64,000 nucleotides of DNA from Marinospirillum alkalitolerans (GTDB lineage: Bacteria > Pseudomonadota > Gammaproteobacteria > Pseudomonadales > Halomonadaceae), in NCBI RefSeq assembly GCF_045055655.1, contig NZ_JBANFI010000001.1, positions 434,001 through 498,000 of the forward strand, written 5' to 3'. The notes below the pieces were generated by a model. The model was given only the letters and a program-made list of their open reading frames with translations, was not told the origin of the DNA and did no database searches. Below, in pieces: positions 9,263 to 16,992 of the stretch. The translations under genes were made by a program, and so were the position numbers. How positions within the stretch are numbered: the first letter of the stretch is position 1; each line of letters opens with the position of its first letter.

Positions 9263-9682
9263 ATGATGACCCAGCATATTCGTGTTAAAGATGTCATGTC
9301 GCGTGACTTGTTGCAGCTTCAAGCTGCGCTGTCAGTTGAAGAAGCCGTCGCCTTGTTGCAAGAGCATCAACTCCCCGGTTCGCCAGTCATCAACGAGCGC
9401 AAGGAGTTGGTCGGCTTTGTTTCTGAGCATGATCTTCTCTGTCAGCTGCTACAGGCCAGCTACTACAGCAGTACGCAACGTAGCTTGCTGGATGTGATGC
9501 GCACCGAGGTGCTGAGTGTTGGGCCAGAAGACAGTCTTGTGGATCTGGCGCAGCAGATGGCACGCATTGATCAGCCCAAGGTCTTTCCTGTCGTTGCACA
9601 GCAGAAGGTGGTGGGTTTGATTACTCGTAGCCATGTCCTAGGAGCGCTGTTGGCCAATCGCCAGCAACCCAGCCCGATGTGA
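9263..9682 (+). CDS. Two-CBS-domain protein
   Basis: This 139-residue cytosolic protein consists almost entirely of one CBS pair. CBS1 starts at VKDVMSRDLLQL and ends near LVGFVSEHDLL. CBS2 starts at LLDVMRTEVLSV and ends near VVGLITRSHVLGAL. Each repeat has the G-hydrophobic-hydrophobic-(S/T)-x-x-D/H signature. Such stand-alone Bateman modules bind adenine nucleotides and act as energy sensors for partner proteins, but no partner is evident here. A good ribosome-binding site (AGAGGAG) precedes the start. It is transcribed divergently from the EamA transporter. Confidence 0.88.
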   Translation: MMTQHIRVKDVMSRDLLQLQAALSVEEAVALLQEHQLPGSPVINERKELVGFVSEHDLLCQLLQASYYSSTQRSLLDVMRTEVLSVGPEDSLVDLAQQMARIDQPKVFPVVAQQKVVGLITRSHVLGALLANRQQPSPM

Positions 9683-9796
9683 TCTCGTTCAGGTGAGTCG
9701 AATGCTTGTTGGGGCGGATGAAACTGGCTAAGATGCCGAGTCAATCAGGGTGGCTTTTCATCCTGTTGGCTCTTGTCTCTACAAAAGGCGCTATTT

Positions 9797-11383
9797 GTGA
9801 CAGATCATCTCAACCAACAGCTCAAGTCTCTTGAAGACGCGACGCGTCAGGGTTTATTTCAATCTATTCGTCGAGGTTTAGAGAAGGAAACTCTACGGAC
9901 AACGCCCCTTGGTGAGATCAGTCAACGCCCTCATCCCAAGGCGCTGGGATCCACCCTCACGCATCCGCATATCACAACGGATTATTCCGAGGCGCTGCTA
10001 GAATTTATTACGCCAGTCTGTAATAGCCGTGAAGCTACTCTTGATTTTTTGCTGGACCTCCACCGTTTTACGCTGATGCGTCTTGAGGAGCAAGAGCTGC
10101 TCTGGCCAGCCAGTATGCCTTGTCATCTACAAGGCAATGCCAGCGTGCCGATCGCGCATTATGGCTCTTCTCCAGTCGGTCGAATGAAGGAGGTCTATCG
10201 TCATGGTCTGGATTGGCGTTATGGCCGGATTATGCAGACCATTGCTGGGCTGCACTATAATGTCTCCTTTCCAGATGAACTTTGGCCGCTGCTGGCAGAA
10301 CAGCAGGGCTTGGGTGCAGAAACCGCCGACGATGCTTGGCGCTCAGAGCAGTATTTTGGCCTGATACGTAACTTCCGCCGCCATTCCTGGCTATTGATTT
10401 ATCTTTTTGGCGCGAGTCCGGTTTTGGATGACAGCTTTGTTGCGGCGCGTCAACCCGGCAACCTGGTTCCCTTGGCAGACCAAACCTTGGGCTATCCCTA
10501 TGCCACCAGTTTGCGTATGTCTGATTTGGGTTATCAGAACAAGGTGCAATCTAGCCTGAAAATCTGCTTCAACTCGCTCGAAAACTATGTTGCCACCTTG
10601 CAGCAAGCCATTCGCACCCCTCATCCTGATTATGAAAAGATAGGTGTGCGGGTCGGTGATGAGTATCGTCAGCTGAACACTCATCTGCTGCAAATCGAGA
10701 ATGAATACTATAGTGATATCCGCCCCAAGCGCGTGACACGTTCAGGCCAGAAACCGACTGAAGCCTTGCAAGAGAAGGGGGTGGAGTATATTGAGGTGCG
10801 CTGCCTGGATATCAATCCCTTCTTGCCTGGAGGGGTAGATCTGGTACAGATGTATTTCCTGGATGCCTTCTTGCTCTTTTGTTTACTAGAGCCGAGTCCG
10901 CCCTTGAGTGAAGCAGAGTGCGCCCAGATTGAAGCGAACCTTGCGAGGGTTGTGCATCATGGGCGAGACCCTGCTTGCCAGCTGACACAAGCTGGTGCTG
11001 AGGTGAGCTTGAGTGCAGCAGCTGCAGCGCTCTTAGATCGTCTGACGCCAGTCTGTGAGCTGCTCGATTTGGCGACACCTTTGGCCACACCTTTTAGTGC
11101 CGCTTTGGATCAGCAGAGGGCGAAGGTGGACAACCCAGAGCTGACCCCCTCTGCGCGCTTATTGGCCTTGACGCAGGAGTGCGGTGGTCATCTTGCAGCA
11201 GGTTTGGAGCTGGCGCGAGCGCAAAGAGAGATGCTGCTGACCCTCTCAGTGGATTCAGGGCGTGAGCAGCTTTTTGAGGGCTTAACGCGCAGCTCTTTGG
11301 ATGAGCAGCAGCGTTTAGAAACCGAAGGCGATCAGGATTTTGCGGCTTATTTGCAGGCTTATTTTGCTCCCGCCTCTGTCTAA
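9797..11383 (+). CDS. gshA: Glutamate-cysteine ligase
   Basis: The enzyme catalyses the first step of glutathione synthesis, ATP-dependent joining of L-glutamate and L-cysteine. Family landmarks are IRRGLEKETLRT near the N-terminus (compare IQRGLERETLR in E. coli), HITTDYSEALLEFITP, ASMPCHLQG, GLHYNVSFP and YIEVRCLDINPF. The best start appears to be GTG 9797, because AAAGG lies about 8 nt upstream; it gives 528 residues against 518 in E. coli. A TTG at 9773 would add 8 residues but has no shine-dalgarno. The stop codon abuts a putative decayed mobile-element remnant, and a bidirectional terminator follows at about 11482. Confidence 0.94.
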   Translation: MTDHLNQQLKSLEDATRQGLFQSIRRGLEKETLRTTPLGEISQRPHPKALGSTLTHPHITTDYSEALLEFITPVCNSREATLDFLLDLHRFTLMRLEEQELLWPASMPCHLQGNASVPIAHYGSSPVGRMKEVYRHGLDWRYGRIMQTIAGLHYNVSFPDELWPLLAEQQGLGAETADDAWRSEQYFGLIRNFRRHSWLLIYLFGASPVLDDSFVAARQPGNLVPLADQTLGYPYATSLRMSDLGYQNKVQSSLKICFNSLENYVATLQQAIRTPHPDYEKIGVRVGDEYRQLNTHLLQIENEYYSDIRPKRVTRSGQKPTEALQEKGVEYIEVRCLDINPFLPGGVDLVQMYFLDAFLLFCLLEPSPPLSEAECAQIEANLARVVHHGRDPACQLTQAGAEVSLSAAAAALLDRLTPVCELLDLATPLATPFSAALDQQRAKVDNPELTPSARLLALTQECGGHLAAGLELARAQREMLLTLSVDSGREQLFEGLTRSSLDEQQRLETEGDQDFAAYLQAYFAPASV

Positions 11384-11445
11384 GAGAGTCTTTGGTCAAC
11401 GTCATACGCGCAGCATGAGCAAGCGCAATAGTTGATCAAGGGTTT
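11384..11445. repeat. Possible decayed relative of the MITE-like element at 51217
   Basis: This segment follows the gshA stop immediately. Its right part contains CGCAGCAT and then AGCGCAATAGTT plus ATCA, and its left part has GTCAACGTCAT. The same blocks occur in the same order in the reverse complement of the 51217-51299 element, about 25 nt further apart there. The ends are imperfect inverted repeats (CTTTGGTCAAC against CCTTGATCAAC read inward). It may be an internally deleted, drifted copy, or the resemblance may be partly chance. Confidence 0.4.
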
Positions 11446-11481
11446 GCTCGCGCCATCTCTTGGGCCAAAAGGACAAAGAAA

Positions 11482-11511
11482 AACCCCGAAGCGTTGGCTG
11501 CGGGGTTTTTT
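11482..11511. terminator. Bidirectional terminator between gshA and fadH
   Basis: The stem AACCCCG/CGGGGTT has an inner AGC/GCT extension and is flanked by A-tract and T-tract. It therefore works as an intrinsic terminator for gshA on the plus strand and for fadH on the minus strand, which converge here. Confidence 0.88.
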
Positions 11512-11527
11512 GATGCAAGGGCTGAAC

Positions 11528-13552
11528 CTAGAGTTGACTACCCAACTCGATGCCTTGCTGAATAGCTCGCTTGGCATCAAGCTCTGCTGCCAGTTCAGCA
11601 CCACCAATCAGGTGCGCTGATCGACCCGCTGCAATCAGCTGATCATATAGCTGGCGCTGGCTTTCTTGTCCTGTACACAAGACGATATGATCGACTTCGA
11701 GGCAGGTTTCCTGATCGCCATAGCGCAGATGTAAACCCTGATCGTCAATCTTCAGGTATTCACAACCGGCCATCATCTTCACCTGATAAGCCTGTAATGA
11801 GGCGCGGTGAATCCAGCCTGTAGTTTTGCCCAGATTCTTGCCAGGCTTGCTGCTCTTGCGCTGTAGTAGGTAGATCTCACGTGCGGGTTGAGGAGGCTGG
11901 GGCTGACTTAACCCCCCAGCTTGGTTCACATTGAGATCAACCCCCCATTCTTGCATGAAGGCATCACTGTCCAGACTGACAGAAGGGTGATCTCCTTGTA
12001 CCAGTAGCTCTGCTACATCAAAGCCGATGCCGCCAGCACCCAAGAGTGCAACCTTACGCCCAAGCTGCTGGGGTGCCTTAATGGCTTGTGCATAGGTTCG
12101 TACTTTAGCGTGATCTACGCCTGCAATCTCAGGAACACGCGGTGCAACGCCGGTAGCGATGACGACTTCATCAAAGTCCTGCAGTTGATCTACTTCGACG
12201 GGTGTATTCAGGCGCAGTTCAACGCCAGTTTCCGCCACGCGCTCGCTAAAATAGCGCAGTGTTTCTTTGAACTCTTCTTTGCCTGGAATCTGACTGGCGA
12301 GATTAAACTGGCCGCCGACTCGATCGCTGGCTTCAAAAAGTGTGACCTGATGACCGCGTGCAGCGGCTTCTGTTGCGCAGGATAAGCCAGCCATACCCGC
12401 ACCAACAACGGCGACCCGCTTGGGCTCTTTGGCTGGTGTCTGGGTGATCAGCGTCTCGTGACAGGCTCGTGGATTGACCAGGCAGGAGGTGACCTGGCCG
12501 ATAAAGACATGATCCAGACAGGCCTGGTTACAGGCAATACAGGTGTTGATACGCTGGGCGCTACCCTGCTGTGCCTTACTGACCCATTCGGGATCGGCAA
12601 GGAAGGGACGCGCCATAGAGATCATATCTGCATGGCCGTCAGCCAGAACGGCTTCAGCCGTCTCCGGCATATTGATGCGATTGGTGGTGATCAATGGGAT
12701 CGACAGCTCAGCCTTCATTTTTTTGGTGACACGGGTAAAGGCGGCACGCGGTACACTGGTGGCAATCGTGGGTACGCGGGCTTCATGCCAGCCTATGCCG
12801 GTATTGATCAGGTTCGCTCCAGCGGCTTCAATAGCGCGACCCAGCGCGACCACTTCTTGCCAATCACTGCCATCTTCAACCAGATCGAGCATAGACAGGC
12901 GGAAGATCAGAATAAATTCTGGACCTGTTGCGGCACGGACACGACGTACGCATTCCACGGCAAAGCGAATGCGGTTTTCAAAGCTGCCGCCCCACTGGTC
13001 ATCACGCTGGTTGGTGCGCTTGGCAATAAACTGATTGATCAGATAGCCTTCGCTGCCCATGATTTCTACACCATCATAGCCAGCCTGCTGGGCTAATTGA
13101 GCGCAACGTGCATAATCATTCAATTGCTGCTCGATGTCTTCTTCGCTCAGAGCGCGTGGTGTAAAGGGGTTGATAGGGGCTTGGAGGGCTGAAGGCGCGA
13201 CTAGCTTAGGCGAATAGGCATAACGGCCTGTATGAAGTATCTGCATGCAGATTTTTCCACCAGCTTGGTGAACGGCTTCGGTGACGATCTTGTGCTCGCT
13301 CACTTCATGGTCGTTGGTGAGCTTAGCCGCGCCCTGAAAAACAACACCTTCTTCGTTAGGCGCAATGCCGCCTGTCACAATCAAGGCCACACCCGCTTGC
13401 GCACGAAGGGCGTAGAAGTGAGCCAGACGCTCAAAGCCACCTGGGCGCTCTTCCAGATTGGTGTGCATCGAACCCATCAAGACGCGGTTTTTGAGCTGGG
13501 TAAATCCAAGATCGAGGGGTTCAAATAGATGTGGATAGTGAGGACTGTTCAC
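11528..13552 (-). CDS. fadH: NADPH-dependent 2,4-dienoyl-CoA reductase
   Basis: This flavo-iron-sulfur enzyme of unsaturated fatty acid beta-oxidation is 674 residues long (672 in E. coli). The N-terminal half is an OYE-type FMN TIM barrel, with KNRVLMGSMHTNLEE and the GYDGVEIMGSEGYLINQF segment. A cysteine cluster for a 4Fe-4S centre follows at CIACNQACLDHVF and SCLVNPRAC (about residues 335-360). An FAD/NAD(P)-binding pair comes next, with VAVVGAGMAGLSCA and a second nucleotide-binding loop KVALLGAGGIGFDVAE. It appears monocistronic, converging on gshA. Confidence 0.96.
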   Translation of the reverse strand: MNSPHYPHLFEPLDLGFTQLKNRVLMGSMHTNLEERPGGFERLAHFYALRAQAGVALIVTGGIAPNEEGVVFQGAAKLTNDHEVSEHKIVTEAVHQAGGKICMQILHTGRYAYSPKLVAPSALQAPINPFTPRALSEEDIEQQLNDYARCAQLAQQAGYDGVEIMGSEGYLINQFIAKRTNQRDDQWGGSFENRIRFAVECVRRVRAATGPEFILIFRLSMLDLVEDGSDWQEVVALGRAIEAAGANLINTGIGWHEARVPTIATSVPRAAFTRVTKKMKAELSIPLITTNRINMPETAEAVLADGHADMISMARPFLADPEWVSKAQQGSAQRINTCIACNQACLDHVFIGQVTSCLVNPRACHETLITQTPAKEPKRVAVVGAGMAGLSCATEAAARGHQVTLFEASDRVGGQFNLASQIPGKEEFKETLRYFSERVAETGVELRLNTPVEVDQLQDFDEVVIATGVAPRVPEIAGVDHAKVRTYAQAIKAPQQLGRKVALLGAGGIGFDVAELLVQGDHPSVSLDSDAFMQEWGVDLNVNQAGGLSQPQPPQPAREIYLLQRKSSKPGKNLGKTTGWIHRASLQAYQVKMMAGCEYLKIDDQGLHLRYGDQETCLEVDHIVLCTGQESQRQLYDQLIAAGRSAHLIGGAELAAELDAKRAIQQGIELGSQL

Positions 13553-13909
13553 GGATTCTACTCCATCAAATTATTGTTATCGGATACCGCTTTGATCGAT
13601 CAGGCGCGCTGATCAACAAGGCAAGCTGGATCTCTGATTGATCTGCTGAGTACAGCTTCTCAATCTGTCTCTCTTCTTGGTTGAACCCAAGAGGCGCAGT
13701 GGCCTGATTGATGCCGCTGTGCAGACGATTTGGCTAGTGTTGGGAAGTCGTCAAGATCTGTCAAGCGTTCGTTTGAATTTTGCTATTCAGGCTGAACCTG
13801 GAGTAGAGTCAGTTGGTCGTCTTGTATGAAGGGTTGTGAATAGAGACGAGATCAGCAGGTCGATAGCTGGATCGTGTGTTCAGTTGTCTGAGGGGGGGAT
13901 TTCAGGCAC
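13553..13909. other. Intergenic region upstream of fadH
   Basis: No gene is seen here. Near the fadH side lies an inverted repeat, GATCAG-GCGCG-CTGATC (13597-13613), inside a larger TTGATC...GATCAA arrangement (13592-13616), 40-65 nt upstream of the fadH start. It could be an operator, but I do not recognise the regulator. The remaining sequence shows no ORF with a ribosome-binding site. Confidence 0.35.
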
Positions 13910-13933
13910 AAAAAAAAAGCGCTCTGGGCGCTT
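13910..13933 (-). terminator. Terminator of the tRNA operon
   Basis: On the minus strand: AAGCGC, loop CCAGA, GCGCTT, then nine T. It lies about 25 nt after the last tRNA and is a textbook intrinsic terminator. Confidence 0.88.
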
Positions 13934-13956
13934 GGTTTCTTGTTGGCTCTTTTAAA

Positions 13957-14032
13957 TGGTGGGTGGTACAGGGCTCGAACCTGTGACCCCCAGCTTGTAA
14001 GGCTAGTGCTCTACCAACTGAGCTAACCACCC
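13957..14032 (-). tRNA. tRNA-Val(TAC), distal copy
   Basis: A 76-nt cloverleaf with encoded CCA. Acceptor GGGTGGT pairs with ACCACCC, and the D arm is GCTCAGTTGGTAGAGC. The anticodon stem-loop is CTAGC-CTTACAA-GCTGG with anticodon TAC, and the T loop is TTCGAAC. Identical to the copy at 14262. Last gene of the Val-Asp-Asp-Val operon. Confidence 0.97.
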
Positions 14033-14043
14033 ACGTTTTGAAA

Positions 14044-14120
14044 TGGCGGACCGGACGGGGCTCGAACCCGCGACCTCCGGCGTGACAGGCCGGCATTCTA
14101 ACCAACTGAACTACCGGTCC
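14044..14120 (-). tRNA. tRNA-Asp(GTC), distal copy
   Basis: A 77-nt cloverleaf with encoded CCA. Acceptor GGACCGG pairs with CCGGTCC, the anticodon loop CTGTCAC is carried on a CCGGC/GCCGG stem (anticodon GTC), and the T loop is TTCGAGC. Identical to the copy at 14149. Confidence 0.97.
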
Positions 14121-14148
14121 GCTTATTTCAAGAGCAATGAGTTTATCG

Positions 14149-14225
14149 TGGCGGACCGGACGGGGCTCGAACCCGCGACCTCCGGCGTGACAGGCCGGCA
14201 TTCTAACCAACTGAACTACCGGTCC
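14149..14225 (-). tRNA. tRNA-Asp(GTC), proximal copy
   Basis: Same 77-nt sequence as the distal Asp copy, with anticodon GTC and encoded CCA. The identity extends two bases past the 5' end (GC), suggesting recent duplication or gene conversion of the unit. Confidence 0.97.
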
Positions 14226-14261
14226 GCATAGATAAAACTCAACATCACCGTCATCTTTCGA

Positions 14262-14337
14262 TGGTGGGTGGTACAGGGCTCGAACCTGTGACCCCCAGCT
14301 TGTAAGGCTAGTGCTCTACCAACTGAGCTAACCACCC
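14262..14337 (-). tRNA. tRNA-Val(TAC), first gene of the operon
   Basis: Same 76-nt sequence as the distal Val copy, anticodon TAC, encoded CCA. It is the promoter-proximal gene; a strong sigma-70 promoter lies about 18 nt upstream. Confidence 0.97.
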
Positions 14338-14354
14338 CGGTCATGTGGCTGCGC

Positions 14355-14382
14355 ATTCTACAGGCTTTTCAGGGGGTGTCAA
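14355..14382 (-). promoter_or_regulatory. Sigma-70 promoter of the tRNA operon
   Basis: On the minus strand, TTGACA and TAGAAT are separated by 16 bp. They are followed by a GC-rich discriminator (GCGCAG) typical of stringently controlled stable-RNA promoters. Transcription should start about 10 nt before the first tRNA-Val. Confidence 0.85.
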
Positions 14383-14525
14383 ATGTTTTTTTCAGCTTTT
14401 TGATTTTTTGTTTGCGCTGGCGATGAGCAGCGGATTTTGCCCAAGCAAAGTGGAACTTTTCAGCGTGCATTTTTTCTGATGGAAGGCTTATGTCAGATTA
14501 GCTAAATAAGAGGCTTAGGTAACCC

Positions 14526-14539
14526 ATGATCTAGATCAA
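14526..14539 (+). promoter_or_regulatory. Anr/Fnr box upstream of ccoN
   Basis: ATGAT-CTAG-ATCAA matches the Fnr/Anr consensus TTGATNNNNATCAA at 9 of 10 conserved positions. It lies about 200 nt before ccoN in a 401-nt intergenic region (14338-14738) otherwise devoid of genes. The regulator encoded at 25219 has the matching recognition helix, so oxygen-limited activation of the oxidase operon is expected. Confidence 0.75.
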
Positions 14540-14738
14540 ATTGCTGCAAGGATTCAGGCTCGAATCAACGCTTCTTATTGGCCTTTTGTTGGATATAGCG
14601 CAGACTTGGGTTCAGGTCATCCTCGCTCTGAGTTAGAATGACTTGGATCCATTGACTTGTATCATGGCTGGGAATTCCCAGCTCCAGGACACTTGGCGCT
14701 GGATTCTTCCAACTTAACTGCTGTAATGGGAACCTGAC

Positions 14739-16166
14739 ATGAGCACAGCAATTGAAACTTCAACTACCTATAACTACAAGGTCGTAAGGCAATTTGCCAT
14801 TATGACTGTGGTCTGGGGGATCGTCGGCATGCTTGTTGGCGTGTTGATCGCGGCTCAGCTGGCATGGCCAGTACTGAACTTTGATCTACCTTGGACTAGC
14901 TTCGGCCGTTTGCGTCCGTTACACACCAATGCTGTTATTTTTGCTTTTGGTGGTTGTGCCCTTTTTGCCACTTCCTACTATGTGGTGCAACGTACCAGTC
15001 AGGCGCGTCTGATTTCAGATGGCTTAGCGGCGTTCACCTTCTGGGGATGGCAGCTGGTTATCGTTCTTGCAGCGATCACCCTTCCTTTAGGTCTGACTCA
15101 GGGTAAAGAGTATGCTGAGCTGATCTGGCCTATCGATATTTTGATTGCTGTTGTCTGGGTTTCCTATGCCTTTGTTTTCTTGGGAACCATCTACAAGCGC
15201 AAAACCTCGCATATCTATGTTGCTAACTGGTTTTTTGCCGCGTTTATTCTGACGGTTGCTGTCCTGCACATCGTGAATAGCATGGCGATTCCGGTCACTT
15301 GGACTCTGTCCTACTCCATCTACTCAGGTGCAACTGATGCGATGGTGCAGTGGTGGTATGGTCATAATGCGGTGGGCTTCTTCCTGACGGCTGGTTTCTT
15401 GGGCATGATGTACTACTTCGTCCCTAAGCAAGCTGAGCGTCCTGTTTATTCCTATCGTCTATCCATTGTTCACTTCTGGGCGCTGATCTGTGTTTACATG
15501 TGGGCGGGTCCTCACCACTTGCATTACACCGCTCTGCCTGATTGGGCGCAGTCTTTGGGTATGGTGATGTCTTTGATTCTGCTGGCACCTTCCTGGGGCG
15601 GTATGATCAACGGGATGATGACCCTGTCTGGCGCTTGGCACAAACTGCGTACAGATCCGATTCTGCGCTTTTTAGTGGTTTCTCTGTCCTTCTACGGTAT
15701 GTCGACCTTCGAAGGTCCGATGATGTCGATTAAAACCGTTAACGCCCTGTCTCACTATACTGACTGGACTATCGGTCACGTCCACGCCGGTGCACTGGGC
15801 TGGGTTGCGATGATCACGATTGGTTCGATCTACCACCTGATTCCTAAAGTCTTTGCTAAGCGTGAAATGTACTCAACTGATCTGATCAACGTGCATTTCT
15901 GGCTCTCAACTGTCGGTACTGTGCTTTATATCGTCTCCATGTGGGTCAACGGTATTATGCAGGGTCTGATGTGGCGTGCAGTGAATGCTGACGGTACTTT
16001 GATGTACACCTTCGTGGAGTCAGTTGAAGCCAGCCACTTGGGTTATATCGTCCGTTGGTTGGGTGGTGTGCTCTGGCTCGTTGGTATGTTGCTGATGGCG
16101 TACAACGTCTACAAAACTGTTTCCAGCGACGCTTCTGAAAAGCAAGCTGTACCACAAGCTGCCTGA
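14739..16166 (+). CDS. ccoN: cbb3-type cytochrome c oxidase subunit I
   Basis: This catalytic heme-copper subunit reduces O2 to water and pumps protons at low oxygen. It has 475 residues (family about 475) and 12 transmembrane helices. Heme and CuB ligand motifs are visible: RPLHTNAVIFAFGG, WWYGHNAVGFFLTAGFLG, GPHHLHYTALPDW and GHVHAGALGWVAM. It lacks the soluble extensions seen in some paralogues. It starts the ccoNOQP operon, 18 nt before ccoO. An Anr/Fnr box upstream suggests induction under oxygen limitation. Confidence 0.98.
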   Translation: MSTAIETSTTYNYKVVRQFAIMTVVWGIVGMLVGVLIAAQLAWPVLNFDLPWTSFGRLRPLHTNAVIFAFGGCALFATSYYVVQRTSQARLISDGLAAFTFWGWQLVIVLAAITLPLGLTQGKEYAELIWPIDILIAVVWVSYAFVFLGTIYKRKTSHIYVANWFFAAFILTVAVLHIVNSMAIPVTWTLSYSIYSGATDAMVQWWYGHNAVGFFLTAGFLGMMYYFVPKQAERPVYSYRLSIVHFWALICVYMWAGPHHLHYTALPDWAQSLGMVMSLILLAPSWGGMINGMMTLSGAWHKLRTDPILRFLVVSLSFYGMSTFEGPMMSIKTVNALSHYTDWTIGHVHAGALGWVAMITIGSIYHLIPKVFAKREMYSTDLINVHFWLSTVGTVLYIVSMWVNGIMQGLMWRAVNADGTLMYTFVESVEASHLGYIVRWLGGVLWLVGMLLMAYNVYKTVSSDASEKQAVPQAA

Positions 16167-16184
16167 GCGAAGGAGTCCTAACGC

Positions 16185-16793
16185 ATGAAGCATGAAATCG
16201 TAGAAAAAAACGTTGGTCTTCTGGCTGTATTGATCCTGGTGGTCATCAGCTTTGGTGGCTTGGCGGAAATTGTCCCGCTTTTTTTCCAAGATGAAACAAC
16301 CCAGCCTGTAGAAGGCCTTGAGCCAGTCAATGCGCTGCAGTTGGAAGGTCGCGATATTTATATCCGTGAAGGTTGCTACAACTGCCACTCACAGATGATT
16401 CGCCCTTTCCGTGCAGAAACAGAGCGCTATGGCCACTACTCGGTCGCGGGTGAGTTTGTCTATGATCACCCCTTCCAGTGGGGCTCTAAGCGTACAGGTC
16501 CTGATCTGGCGCGTGTTGGCGGTCGCTATAGTGACGATTGGCACTATGCGCACATGTACAACCCACGTGATGTGGTGCCTGAATCCATTATGCCTGCCTA
16601 TCCTTGGTTGAATTACCGTACTCTGGATGGTCGCCATACTGCGAGAAAAATGGAGCGCTTGAGAATGTTGGGCGTACCCTATACCGATGAAGATATCGCC
16701 GGGGCTGCGGACATGGTTCGCGGTAAAACTGAAATGGATGCTCTGGTTGCTTATCTGCAACAGTTGGGCACTGTCCTGAACGAAGCACGGTAA
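16185..16793 (+). CDS. ccoO: cbb3-type cytochrome c oxidase subunit II (mono-heme cytochrome c)
   Basis: The 202-residue protein has one N-terminal membrane anchor (about residues 10-32) and a periplasmic cytochrome c domain. Heme attachment is at CYNCHSQM, followed by IRPFRAETERYGHYS and a distal axial-Met candidate in PESIMPAYPWL, all typical of CcoO. It passes electrons from CcoP to CcoN. The length is exactly that of the family. It lies between ccoN and ccoQ in the operon. Confidence 0.98.
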   Translation: MKHEIVEKNVGLLAVLILVVISFGGLAEIVPLFFQDETTQPVEGLEPVNALQLEGRDIYIREGCYNCHSQMIRPFRAETERYGHYSVAGEFVYDHPFQWGSKRTGPDLARVGGRYSDDWHYAHMYNPRDVVPESIMPAYPWLNYRTLDGRHTARKMERLRMLGVPYTDEDIAGAADMVRGKTEMDALVAYLQQLGTVLNEAR

Positions 16794-16797
16794 GGTT

Positions 16798-16992
16798 ATG
16801 GATATTAATGTTTTTCGTGGAATTATGTCTGGGGTACTGATGTTTGCTTTTTTAGGCATTGTTTTCTGGGCTTATAGTAAGAGCCAGAAAAAGACCTTTG
16901 AAGAAGCAGCCAATTTACCCTTTGAAGACGAACACGAAGACAAGCCTGACCTGGGTACAAGCTCTTCACTGGAGAACAAAAAACATGACTGA
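16798..16992 (+). CDS. ccoQ: cbb3-type oxidase subunit CcoQ
   Basis: This is a 64-residue protein with a single N-terminal transmembrane helix (IMSGVLMFAFLGIVFWAY) and a short acidic cytosolic tail. That is the standard form of CcoQ, a non-catalytic subunit that stabilises the complex. It starts 4 nt after the ccoO stop, and its end overlaps the ccoP start by 8 nt. Confidence 0.92.
   Translation: MDINVFRGIMSGVLMFAFLGIVFWAYSKSQKKTFEEAANLPFEDEHEDKPDLGTSSSLENKKHD

Noticed and set aside
9773..9796. TTG start for gshA eight codons upstream
   Set aside because: No ribosome-binding site precedes it, whereas GTG 9797 has AAAGG at proper distance.
12458..13096. 212-codon plus-strand frame opposite fadH
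   Set aside because: Lies wholly within the strongly supported fadH gene, has no ribosome-binding site or recognisable domain.
13902..14210. Minus-strand frame with a repeated peptide containing MPACHAGGRGFEPRPVRH
   Set aside because: It is translated tRNA sequence; the peptide repeat simply reflects two identical tRNA-Asp genes.
14043..14231. Plus-strand frame with repeated DRTGLEPATSGVTGRHSNQL
   Set aside because: Antisense translation of the two tRNA-Asp genes, a well-known annotation artefact.
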